NCBI GenBank assembly: GCA_943735955.1
Contig: OX030970.1
Location: 4,907,869 to 4,971,868 of the forward strand
DNA length: 64,000 nt
Direction of reading: 5' to 3'
Source of the DNA: Piscicola geometra
Lineage: Eukaryota > Annelida > Clitellata > Hirudinida > Piscicolidae
Below, piece by piece: positions 12,225-36,616 of this stretch. The translations under genes were made by a program, and so were the position numbers. A model generated the notes under the pieces. That model saw only the letters and a list, made by a program, of their open reading frames with translations. It did not search any database and was not told where the DNA came from. The stretch's first letter is position 1. Each line of letters begins with the position of its first letter.

Positions 12225-12783
12225 TCATCTTCATAAAGTGCAATCAAAGACAGTGCCACTGAAACTATGAAAGAAGTGACACATTTCTGGAAAGAAGCAT
12301 GTATTCTAATTCATAAAGGCTATAATATAATTTAAAAAATTTCATTTGACTTGGATAAAACTAAAAAAAGTTCAACTCGACAAACAATTAAACAAAGAAA
12401 AATGAGCGAGAATTTATAAAAAGTTTGCAGGATCTGAATGACAAAGCGCATTCTCAAGCTCTCACTACGATCACAATTCAAGATGACAAAGAGTTCCTTC
12501 AAGAAAAACAAGAAAAAGAGACGCGTGAAAGCATGGGTCTTTAGACATAGTGTTGGCTCAAAAAGATGATAAATCAGAACACGCCTGCTGGAAAAAACAG
12601 GTTGAAAGGCAAAGGAGGCTGTGGGAAAATGACACGCAGAGATACGGGTTGAACTCAGCAGCAGTGACACTGACACTGATAAAGACCTCTGTACATGCAA
12701 AACCAAAGATAACCACGCTCCAAGTCAAAGTACTAGTCAACCCAAACACAGTCGACCATACAACGTTATCAGTCCAAGTTTAG
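12225..12783 (+). pseudogene. Relic of an unclassified repetitive protein family
   Basis: Frames read SATETMKEVTHFWKEAC near 12255, LQDLNDKAHSQALTTITIQ near 12426 and ACWKKQVERQRRLW near 12590, with stops and shifts. From memory these resemble a coding repeat common in cnidarian and aphid genomes (DSATE..KEV..FW..A; AHADAL); no function is assigned. It ends close to the left border of the hAT at 12819. Confidence 0.4.
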
Positions 12784-12995
12784 CAGCTGCTCTCGATAGA
12801 ACTAGGGTCAGTTCATTACATGGGCGGCGATCCTAGGGGGGTCCTGGGGTCAGGACCCCCACACTTTTTTTAGTGGGGGGGTCCATCTTAATAGGGACCC
12901 CCCCCCCCCCCCACTTTTTTTCCATTTATGTATTCAAAAATTTCTATTTGGATATGAGCATAATCGTCAACCATGGCATAAAGTAAATGTTTATA

Positions 12996-14724
12996 CAGTA
13001 GGGGGAAGGCGTACACAGTCGATCACTTTTTACAAAAATGTTTATAACTCAAAATTGGTAAAAGATAACATTTTAATAAAATATTGATTTTATACATTCA
13101 TCATTAAGACTTCATTTTCTACTTAATTCATTTATCTAGTTGAAATGGTTTTGAGTCAAATGTAGTTCAAAGTAGACAATGATCGACTGGGTACGACCGG
13201 TGTACACAGTCGATCATATAGACGTACCCAGTCGATCACTGCCACAAGTGCCACAATTTTAAGTTTTCCAAGCATTAAATTAAGTATTATTAGAAAATTC
13301 AATACTCACATAAATTATTGCAATTGAATACTGATTTAGAAAACTTTTAACATTCAACTTTTTCTAGGAAACTTTCTCATCTAAACACAAGTTTTTCAAC
13401 TTTTATTCTCATGTTATAAATGAAAAAATATAGATGTTTCAAGTTATAGTTCAACAAATATTTTTCAATAACTGATAAATGAAAGTTTTTTTAATGTTTC
13501 AAGTGATATGTGGCTGTCATGGTTATCCAATAATAACAATACAGGTTTTTCAGTTGAACACTCGCAATGTTTTGCAAAGTGGGCCAGAAATTTCATAAAC
13601 ACTTCAGCTGTCGTCCAGCCACTAGGTCTAGCGGCTCCACTTGTTCCTGGTGGGGCGTTCTTGATCATTCTGTCTTTGAAGTGGACTCTGGGAAAGACCA
13701 TTAAAGGTGGAACAGTGTTTCCAACGGCATTGGTCGTGCTGCACACTGTAACAATCTGTCCTCTTTCTGCTGACGTAACCCGCCCAACCTGACGATTCGC
13801 TTTGGCCGCTATCACTCTTACATTTGTTGTTTTTTGTACTGTCGTACACCCCATCTCATCACAGTTGTACATGTTTTAGGGTTCAAAGTTGTAGCGTTTA
13901 TAAACAGAAGCTAAGTTATTATAAAACTGTAGCACATTATTTTGGTTGAAACTTGTCGCTCTGGAGAGTTTAGATGCTCCTCTAATTGTGTTTATATTGT
14001 TCAGAACAGTTGCGACAGCCTGTTTCATAGATTCTGATAAGACTTTCCCTTTTTTTCTTTCAACAGCTACTTTTCTACCCATTTTAAATAAATGAAAATG
14101 AATGATCTAACTCAAAAGATTAACCAGAAACTTGTAAAAACCAACTACGAAAACTATTCAAAAACGATATTAAACAAATATTTATTAAAAAGCGCTGCAC
14201 AAGTAAATTAAATTTTTTCACATAAGATTTTTATTTAACAAATAACAACTGCGAAAAGCTTGAAAAAATAGTTTCGATATAATTTAAAAAAATTATTTGA
14301 TAAGAAAGCTATCAATGATCCACTGAGTACGAACATACGATGATCGATTGTGTGCGCCTATGCCTATGATTGGTATAATGGCTATAACTTTCATGATTAT
14401 TTTTTAACAAGAAATATAATAGATACACACGATAAAATATAGAATAATATATCAATAATGCAAAATATGACTTTTCAATTGTGCTTACTTTATGCACAGC
14501 GTGGTTCGTTAGATGATGTAAAATATTTACTTTTTAGCCCTTGAAATTGAAAAATACTCTTTTTTTTTCCGCAATAAGATTGTGTCAAAATTACGATATA
14601 TAATGAGGTCACCTATATTGTCGTCCAAGTGACACATCATATTTGAAAAAATATAAATGCCTTCGATAAAAAACGCAAAGATCGACTGTGTACGCTGATC
14701 GACTGTGTACGCCTTCCCCCTACT
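12996..14724 (-). mobile_element. Pogo-like transposon nested in the hAT
   Basis: Terminal inverted repeats CAGTAGGGGGAAGGCGTACA (left) and the near-identical reverse complement on the right. TA precedes the left end; the right border has decayed. Subterminal copies of GATCGACTGTGTACG and variants lie at both ends (13011-13027, 13180-13240, 14313-14358, 14683-14713), as expected for transposase binding sites. The host hAT sequence resumes with ACATGGTGAGTATG, comparable to 4951 in the related MITE. Confidence 0.8.
13465..14082 (-). pseudogene. Pogo/Tigger-type transposase, broken and C-terminally truncated
   Basis: 14082-13876 encodes a basic N-terminus with a Psq-like HTH (MGRKVAVERKKGKVLSESM; NNINTIRGASKLSRATS). 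One TAA near 13876 separates it, in frame, from 13872-13465. That part has the first two catalytic acids of the DDE domain, in MYNCDEMG and LLLLDNHDSH. The third acid and the rest of the domain are missing. Could not be autonomous. Confidence 0.8.
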
Positions 14725-14935
14725 ACATGGTGAGTATGTGTAGTAATAGTGATAGCTGTCTGAAGCAGAATTATTCTTTGCTTACTCAAATACTCCTCCA
14801 CCTACTCTTCTTTTTATATTTATGGATTTAAATTAATGATATATTATTATAAAAATTAAATTTCTTATTTTTCAATTTTCGCAAGCAGACATTCAGAATG
14901 CTTTTCAAGATTTAATTTTTTTTATTTTCATGGTC

Positions 14936-15169
14936 TGTATTATTCACAGCCTGACAGACGCAGGTCATGTTACAATGGTTCAGAGGACCATGGTTCTTAT
15001 GCGCCAGAGACGCCACTCCACACGACGTACACATCTTTCAATCCATACGTCGCAAACACTACATCATATACACCAGGTATATGATAGTTCACGGCTGCTT
15101 GTCAGAGTTTCGAACTGGCAACCTTTAAGTTGCAAGTCCGACGTCTACCATCTAAGCCATCCCCGCTCC
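14936..15169 (-). mobile_element. tRNA-derived SINE, near full length
   Basis: Read on the minus strand it begins GGAGCGGGGATGGC and carries an A box (TGGCTTAGATGG) and a B box (GGTTGCCAGTTCGAAAC). A body with ATCATATACCTGGTGTATAT and ACGTACGTCGTGTGG-like segments follows, then a tail ending CAGGCTGTGAATAATAC. Nested in the hAT at 12819-17338. Copies of the same head: 28990-29206, 59113-59310, 62013-62230. Confidence 0.8.
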
Positions 15170-15379
15170 ATATCGGTTCACTTTTTGCACGCAGACAGAT
15201 TTACATTTTTATTAAAAAAATCATTCATATTGTGCTACTTATTTTGCATGGGCAATATTCACAAGGGGGTTCTGAGGTCTACCTTAATTCAACCCTTTCA
15301 ATTTTTTAGATGAAATAAAGTTGATGAATTTCAAAAGGCTTCGAACATTAACTAAAGTTGTGGTTAAATCAAACTACAA

Positions 15380-16990
15380 GTTTCAAATCGCATGACTGCC
15401 AAAAAGAAATGCTGAGGCTTTTAGCTCATTCTATCGTTAAAAACACAGTGTGCACTGTTAACGCCGAATCAAGCCAGTTTGGTGTTGTGGTTGACGGCAC
15501 TTAGGACTCAATGGGTTAGAGCAAGAATCGATATGCATTCGTATTTTTGATGAAGCTCTGAATGTTAATGAACAGCTTATTGGTTTATTCAACCCACCAG
15601 ACACGATCGAAAAAACATTATCTTCTGTAGTAAAAGATGTTCTGATCAGAATTATGCTACCCATAGAAAAACTAAGAGCTCAGACTTATGACGGCGCTGC
15701 TAACATGATCGGCCGATATAAGGGTTGTCAGGCTATCATCAGCAGTGAGCATCCGCTTGAATTGTTTTGCCACTGTTCTGCAAACTGTGCAAATCTTGTT
15801 GCACACAGCTGCCGCAAATCCCTTTGTGAGCAATTCACGTCAGTTTGTCCAAGAGTTAGGTGCTTTTTACAATCGTTCAGGCAAGATCAAGAAGCAGTTT
15901 AGTGATGCTTTAGTGTCTCTTATAATTGACTTTACTGATAAGCCACTGAATAAAAAGTATAATATGAAAATTCTTTCTTCTACAAGATGGCTGACCAGAG
16001 TATCTGCAGTGTCTTCTGTGCTTGAACATTATGAAGTGGTACTTGTTAGCTTGGAATCATTTGCTTCCATTGGTACTGCTGATTAAACAGATTTAAATGC
16101 TCAAGGCCTTTTTTCAACAGGGCACTACTGAACTGGTCCTCAAAGTATTTGCTTTGGTGTTTTCACTTCTGGAACAGTTAAACAAGTCGTTGCAATCAGC
16201 AAGAGCCAAAGTCAGTGAATGGTTGCAGCGACTGATTCCGTTGTGCGAGAACTGCGTCGCCTACGATCAGATGAGCAGTTTAACGCCCTTTTCAGAGATG
16301 TCTACAGAATGGTTTTGGCATATGATCTCGAGCCGATTGCTGTACCTCGGGTGCGAAAGCCGCCACAAAAGTACTGTGGGCTGGGCCCAGCTTATGTTGC
16401 AACAACACCAGAGGAACATTATCGAGCAGCATATTACGGTGTCATAGACATTGCAATCATGTAACTTACAGAATGGTTCAATCGAGATTCTTCTGGTTTG
16501 CGTTCATATTTGCAGCTGGAGACAATGTTGCTAACTGGTGAAGTGAACCATGATATTTGCAAGCAGTATCGTGAGTTAAATGAATCTGGTCTTTGTTCAC
16601 AGTTAACTATATTTAAAGACCAGAATAAACTTTAGCACAAACGCAAAAAAGAATGCAAGCTATGATCACGGAAGTCAGGCATCTGTTTCCTTAGGTTGAA
16701 AGATTGATCAGGTAGATGCTTGTGTGTCTAATAACGTCATGTACTGCAGAAAGATATTTAAGTGCTTTGCGGCGTCTTAAGACTTGGTTGCGTGCACCTA
16801 TGACACAGCCTCGCATCACTGGCTGTTTGTCATACACATCAGGAAATACTTGACTGTCTGGATTTAAAAAGACTAGCAGAAGAATTTGCTAGACGGTCAG
16901 ACATTCGAAGGGGTCTTTTTGGAAATTGGAGTAAACGAGCTGTGGGAAGAGGGCAGGAGGACAGGCAGAGATGGTATTTTATGTTTTCTA
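15380..16990 (+). pseudogene. ZMYM1/ZNF862-type hAT transposase, decayed
   Basis: Pieces in three frames give AQTYDGAANMIGRYKGCQA, FCHCSANCANLVAHS and ILSSTRWLTRVSAV, the hAT catalytic core of the TTF/ZMYM-like group. Later LLTGEVNHDICKQYRELN and a C-terminal ALRRLKTWLR (dimerisation) follow. Frameshifts (near 15835, 16085, 16200) and stops break it. The 16510-16980 part is repeated at 32590-33060. Confidence 0.75.
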
Positions 16991-17414
16991 AACATACACT
17001 GTGGGCTAAAAAAAATTTACCGTTGTATATTTGTTTATAACTTTGGCAAATTTTAATATATTTTTAAAATTTATTCGATGGCAAATAATGCAAGGTTCTA
17101 AAATCGCTATTGTTTTTCTTCAAATCGATCATAGTGGTAATAGAAAAGTATTTTAATTGAGTATCAAACTTTTTTTAAATGTTTGGTGATACAAATATTA
17201 ATAGTTGATACAAAAAAAATCAACACTACAGCGAACAATACTGAATTATATCACTGGTATTGTATTGGCCGATATCGATTCTTTGATTCCAACCCTGGGG
17301 AGGACCCCCCCAAGATTTTCCGCAGATCGCCGCCCATGGTTCATTAGGATATTAAAATGTTTCCCGCTTTAATTTCAAGGAATAAGGTTTATCGTCTGGT
17401 TTTTCTGGTGTCTG

Positions 17415-17537
17415 GAAATGAAACAATGAAACTGTTAGACTTTCCAAAACTACCCAATGGAACAAGCAGAAGCCACTACTGTGTTTAACCTCAAAGATTC
17501 CTTAAAAAGAGTCCTGATAAATGGGACTGCATCGAAG
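17415..17537 (+). pseudogene. Relic carbonic-anhydrase exon (copy C)
   Basis: Frame 1 reads NETMKLLDFPKLPNGTSRSH and then stops. A one-base shift continues FNLKDSLKRVLINGTASK up to GTTATA. This parallels ETVKYLVLPED..SSKYFRY and ENVKRIVLKTPLNV of copy A and the copy B exon at 31264. The base triplet before the exon is CTG where A and B have CAG, so the acceptor is probably dead. No other exon of this copy was found; the adjacent hAT may have removed or displaced them. Confidence 0.55.
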
Positions 17538-17617
17538 GTTATATATTTTTTATATATAAAAGAAACCATAAATAAATTCAAAAGATTCAAAAATCTAAAT
17601 TTTCATTATCATTGGAG

Positions 17618-17975
17618 AAGATCATTGATTAATTGATTCCCAAGTGTTGAACCAAAAAATCATTGTGGCGATATGCAAACGAGGAAAAGAAAAGACGACT
17701 TTTCAAAAATTTAGTTAAAAATTATTTTTTAAATAGTATATTTCAATTTTTTCAATTTTATTTTATTTTGATTTCAGTGAAAATTAGGCAGAAATTGAAT
17801 ACACGCTTTACGGAATGTGAGTGAGTCCAAAGAAAAAAGTTTTATCACGAAGCATGAGAACGAAGCAGGTGTGAGGAAGGACGGGGGATGCATTGAAGAA
17901 GATCATTGAATCATTTATTCCCAAGTGTGAAGCCAAAAAATCAATGTGACGATATGCAAATGAAAAGGAGAAGGT
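17618..17975 (+). repeat. Direct repeat of about 80 bp, spacing about 280 bp
   Basis: Segments 17618-17698 and 17897-17975 share GAAGATCATTGA, TTCCCAAGTGT, CAAAAAATCA and CGATATGCAAA. One follows the CA relic, the other lies upstream of copy B's TATA box, as expected if the gene unit duplicated with its flank. Confidence 0.6.
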
Positions 17976-18113
17976 AGTCAAGAGAGATAATAGTTGCATA
18001 CTGCATGGCATTAAGTCTCGAGCAATTGATCCACTGGCATTTGCATGGCCATATCATTATTCCATTATGTAAAAAGTAACTGCGAAGTGTATGAAATTAT
18101 TGCGAAAAAACAG

Positions 18114-18120
18114 TATAAAT
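18114..18120 (+). promoter_or_regulatory. TATA box of CA copy B
   Basis: TATAAAT lies 66 nt upstream of the predicted start codon at 18186, leaving room for a transcription start near 18145. An octamer-like ATTTGCAT occurs at about 18038. Inference from position only. Confidence 0.5.
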
Positions 18121-18185
18121 GCTAGTCTACCTGGGAGCATCCACACCTACAGTAAAAGAAGTTTCTGGAGAGAACAGAAATAAAG

Positions 18186-31724
<13,539 letters not shown>

Positions 31725-32404
31725 GAACTTCTTCATCTTATAGAAATAACATGTACTTTATGCTAGTGGCGTGGTGAAAAATTGTGGAGAATCAAAGCAG
31801 ATTCGTTGCAAAATAATTAAACCTTTTGATTATGCCTTTCCGACATTTCAATTTCACTTGTAATTGTTAAAAATTAATTGATTTAATTTAAAAAATTTAA
31901 TAATGATAAAAATCCTTTAGAACAAGTTATGATTAATAAACGTTGAAAAAAATATGAAATCGGTTGAATTCTTTTTGAAATGTAAAAGGCCTCATGCAGG
32001 AACCCAAAAATCGACTGAACAACGATCTTCAATTTCTTGAAGACATTACTATAAAATAATCCTCCAAGTTAATTTCAAATTTTATTGTAACTGAATAAGT
32101 CGAAAAATGTACTAATGCCAATAAACTTAAAAGATCCAAAAAATTAAAGAACGACTTTTTAATGTAGTATTAAAATACTAGTGCAACCAAAGAGCTAAAT
32201 AAAAATTAATTTTAATTTCTTTAAGAGAAAATTAATACTGGCGATATTGAAAAGAGATGGAATAGAAAAAAAAACAAAAACATCCACAAGTGAGATTTTT
32301 ATATAGCACCCGGGAACGCAAATTTAAATTTAAATAATTAATTTTGATGCAAATTGTAATCGATCAATCAAATATATTTAATAAGCGCTTTATAAAAGCT
32401 CACT

Positions 32405-32575
32405 TGATTCCCTGCGGTCATCTTGGTCTGCTGCGGCCATTCCTTGACAGATTCAAAACAACCAACATTCGAACAAAAAACATTCTAATTAATTAAATGT
32501 AATTTTTATTTAGACTTAAGATTCTAAAATTTTAATATATTATACCCAAAACCGTTTATTTTACAAATTTTTTTG
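32405..32575. repeat. Copy of the 53545-53670 segment
   Basis: CTGCGGCCATTCCTTGACAG, AATTTTTATTTAGA, TTAAGATTCTAAAATTTTAA-type sequence and CAAAACCGTTTATT are shared with 53570-53660, where the segment overlaps a candidate first exon of the Cas-like gene. The intergenic part before it (31725-32404) shows nothing else. Confidence 0.6.
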
Positions 32576-34289
32576 ACCAAAGATTTCGATCCAACTGGAG
32601 AGAATGTTGCTAACTGGGGAAGTAAAACATGTTATTTGCAAGCAGAATCGTGAGTTAAATGCAACTAGTCTTTGTTCACAGTTATCCATGTTTAAAAATC
32701 AGAATGAATACAGAACTTCAGCACAAACGCAAAAAATAAGGCAAGCCATGATCCCGAAGTCAGACATCTATTTCCTCAGGTTTAACGTCTGATCCGGTTG
32801 ATGTTTGTGTGTCCAACAACGTCATGAACTGCAGAAAGATCTTTTAGTGCTTTGCGGCGTCTTAAGACTTGCTTGCGTGAAACTATGACACAGCCTCGCT
32901 TGAATTTACTAGCCGTTTGTCATGCGCATCAGGATATACTTGACAGTCTGGATTTAAAAAGGCTAGCAGAAGAATTTGCCAGTTGGTCAGACATTCGAAT
33001 GAGTCTTTTTAGAAATTGGAGTAAGCAAGCTGTAGGAAGAGGGTAGGAAGACAGACAGAGAGGGTATTTTATGCTATCTGAATATACACTGTGGGCCAAA
33101 AAAATGGGCTATTGTATATTTTTTTATGACTATAGCAAATTTAAATCGATTTTTAATTTTTTTAAACTATTTGACTCAGTAATTAATGGAAAACAAGATG
33201 TTATAATATTTATTTAGATTCCTTTAATATGCATTCTCTTCACCTAGTGAAACTAAAACAAGTGTGAAAATAGCGAAAACTCTAATGTAAAACACATAAA
33301 AATGTTCTAACTTTTTATTAAAGTTTTAATTTTTGAGAATACATTTTTAACTTTGTTAATACCTTCTTTTTCCATGTTTTTTACATGATCTTTTTTCGAT
33401 ATTTCCACCTTTGATTCAGTTTCACAAGGTAAATATATTACATATTGAAAGGGTCAAAATAAATTTTTCTTAAATCTTGTTCCTTATTAATTTCTAAGTC
33501 GAATTGTAAAAAAATTGAGAATCGCTTTACATTTGCCAAAGTTATATAAAAATATAAAGCGGCATTTTTTTACCCATAGTATATATTTATCTGTCTGTTG
33601 GACTGGCTAACCAAATAAATTGTTTAACTATCGTTATGAATATAGATTTATTCCTGGTCTACCTAGTTAGTTATGCTATATATTTATGTTATATTGATAT
33701 TCTAATTTTTAGTGACTTGACATTTATATATACTTCTATAATCCGATTATTGTAAAAAACCAGATTGCCCGGACATTTAATTATTATTCATTTATTATTA
33801 AATTTGACACTATTGAAAGGAATTTCACTATTTTATTAGGACATAGACCAGGGTTTCCCAACCGGTGGGGCCGGCCTCCCTTAGGGAGGCCAAATGATCT
33901 TTTAGGGGAGGCCAACTAAGGTGTTCTATTTACATGTATTTTATAAATTTATATAATTTTATAAAGTTTTGTTAAATCACAAAATTTTAATCATGCTAAA
34001 AACGATTTTTTGAATACTATATGAAAATTGTTTTTGCGTAACGGAAAATTTATTTGAATAATGACTTGCACATTTCTGTTTTCATAAATCCCTCATTTTC
34101 TTTCTGTCGCGTTTTTTGAGATACCCTGCATGAGTTTTTTTTCAATAAAATTAATAAAATAAGACAATTAATTGAATAAATTAACTAAAAAATTTGGTCT
34201 GCTGTTTCTAACATAACTGGTAATTTATATTTGTGATTTTTCAATTATTTCAGTTCTTTTTAAAATATGTGTTTTTTTATCATTTTCAG

Positions 34290-36085
34290 TTTTCAATAAT
34301 TTCGAAAAAACGTTGCTATGACGAAACCTACGTTGCGTTTGGATTCACGACTATTACTGAAAAAGATGGCACTGAAAAGCCACAATGTTTCTTATGCGGA
34401 GCAGTATATTGTAATGATAGAATGAGACCAGCAAAGTTACGCCACCACTTAGAAACCAAACATCTTGGAAATGTCAACGACAACCTGGATACCTTCAAAC
34501 TGAAGCGAGCTAGATTTCAAGCCACTGGAACATTGAAAAATGTTGGATTTGCTCAACCAAAGAAACCACTTCTTGAGGCTTCTTACAAAGTTGCCTATTT
34601 GATTGCCAAAAAATGAAAACCACATACAATTGGAGAAACCTTAATAAAACCCTGTGCACTTGAAATGGTGGAGTTAATTCTTGGAAAAAAGAAAGAAAAC
34701 AGGTTGAAGAAATTCCACTTTCTATTAATGTTATTTGTTCCAGAATAGCAGATCTTTCAAATAATATCTTGGACCAAGTTATGTCAGAACTGAAAAGTAG
34801 TCCTTTTAATTTTGGTATGCAACTTGATGAAACCACAGATGTATCAATGTGTTGCCAGCTTTTAGTGTATGTTCGTTATGTATGTAATTTTAAAATTAAA
34901 GAAGAATTTTTATTTTGCCAACCACTTCAGACAACTAGTAAAGCTGCAGATGTTTTTCAAATGATTGCAACTTTCTTTGAAAGAAATGAATTTAGTTGGT
35001 TGACAAAATTACATTCAGTCTGTACTGATGGAGCACCAAGTATGTTGGGTAACAAATCTGGATTGGCTGCCTTAATCAAAGTTAATTCTCCACAGACACT
35101 TGTAACTCATTGCATGCTCCATCGCCATGCTCTAGCTGTGAAGACATTACCAGCAAAGCTTCAGTCTGTCATGTCTACAGCGATCAAAATAGTCAATTTT
35201 ATACGATCAAGAGCAGTAAACCATCGTTTATTCAAAGTTGTATGCCAAGAACTTGGTTCTGAATACGATGTCTTGCTATATTACACAGAAGTCAGATGGT
35301 TAAGCAAAGGAAAAGTATTTTCAAGACTTATGGACCTGAAAGATGAGGTGTCTTCATTTTTGCAAGAAAAAGAAAAAACGTTAGCAGGTGACTTTGAGAA
35401 GACTGATTTCATAGTTAATATGGCATATTTAGCTGATCTGTTCACACTCTTAAATGAATTTAATCTTTGTTTGCAAGGACCAGAAATGACAATAATCGAC
35501 GCCAATGAAAAATTAGTAGGATTTTTAAATAAGCTTTCATTGTACAAAAGAAGAGTAGAAGCTGAAATCCTTGCAAATTTTCCAAACCTAGCTGATGTTA
35601 TAAGTAGCAGTGGAAACAAATCAATGCCTGTTGAAATAAAAAAAGAAATTATACAACATATCACAACTCTCCAACTATCATTTGAGCGTTATTTTGATAC
35701 TAAAAATTTGGAAAATAATCTTTGGATACGAAATCCGTTCATTATTGGCTTGGATAGTGTTGCTGATGAAGAAGAAATAAAGGAAGATTTAATTGAACTT
35801 CGATCAAAAGAGTTGGTAAAAGCTGAATTCAATTCCGAAGGATTGGCAGAGTTTTGGTGCAGTCTGAAAGAAATATACCCAAATTTATTTTAAAAAGCCA
35901 TGGCAGCTCTGATTCCATTTTCGACCACCTACTTATGTGAAAAAGGGTTTTCTACATTAGTATCTATCAAGACTAAAGATAGAAATAGATTGGATGCCTC
36001 GAATGATATGAGGGTATCTCTTTCTAATACAGAACCTCGATTTCATCTTCTCTGTGATGGAAAACAGCAACAATCATCTCATTAA
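34290..36085 (+). pseudogene. ZBED5-type hAT transposase, three lesions
   Basis: BED zinc finger near 34380-34470 (QCFLCGAVYCNDRMRPAKLR, HHLETKH). Then KPHTIGETLIKPCALEMVEL, FGMQLDETTDVSMCCQLLVY (first catalytic Asp region), HSVCTDGAPSMLGNKSGL, VTHCMLHRHALAVKTLP, YYTEVRWLSKGKVFSRL, and the C-terminal dimerisation part STTYLCEKGFSTLVSIKTK. Lesions: TGA at 34614, a frameshift near 34688, and TAA at 35891, after which the same frame continues. The domain order and length match ZBED5/SCAND3-like hAT transposases of animals. Domesticated relatives exist, but this copy is broken and still has its inverted ends and TSD. Confidence 0.9.
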
Positions 36086-36104
36086 GCTTCAATAACACTC
36101 AATT

Positions 36105-36616
36105 GTGATTACCCAGGCCATCACCTTGTTCAGTCATCAAATGATAATCTTATAAAACTTCACTGGCTTTCTATAGATTTTCGAATATCCTTTAAAATAG
36201 CCATCACTACATTCAAAATTCTTCAAACTTCAATACCGTCATATCTCAGCAAACTCATAACTAACAAAACATCAAACAAACAACTGCGTTCATCTTCATC
36301 TCTTCTCCTCAACCAAGAATCCACTACAAACAACATCTCAAAAAGAGCATTCCGTCACGCAGCTCCAACAACTTGGAATGCCCTTCCACCTGCACTTCGC
36401 AACATCAACCAATTTTCGACTTTCAAAGCCAAACTGAAAACTCATTATTTTAACTTAGCTTATCACTCATAATAATTACTCCATGCTACTATTTGCTTTC
36501 CTTTTAATAACATTACTATAATAATTATTTTTATTTCTTTATTGCATTACGACGTAGTGAGAGCGCTTCAGTTGCGTGCCCGGGCGCTATACAAAAACGA
36601 CAATTATTATTATTAA
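36105..36616 (+). mobile_element. L2-like LINE 3' end inside the hAT
   Basis: Coding tail LIKLHWLSIDFRISFKIA, SSLLLNQESTTNNISKRAFR, HAAPTTWNALPPALRNIN, stop at about 36472. The 3' UTR ends AGCGCTTCAGTTGCGTGCCC / GGGCGCTATACAAA and a (TTA)n tail. 5'-truncated. Confidence 0.8.

Larger units (their letters stand above)
12819..17338 (+). mobile_element. 4.5-kb hAT element with exact TSD, carrying nested insertions
   Basis: Both termini are CATGGGCGGCGATC (perfect 14-bp inverted repeats), flanked on each side by GTTCATTA (12811-12818 and 17339-17346), an exact 8-bp TSD as expected for hAT. Inside are a pogo element (12996-14724), a SINE (14936-15169) and a decayed transposase (about 15380-16990). 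A related MITE lies at 4759-5093 and a second, left-truncated copy at 32590-37416. The insertion sits 76 bp upstream of the CA relic at 17415. Confidence 0.9.

Noticed and set aside
14936..15169. Functional tRNA gene on the minus strand
   Set aside because: A and B boxes are present but the sequence lacks a foldable acceptor stem and continues as a dispersed SINE.
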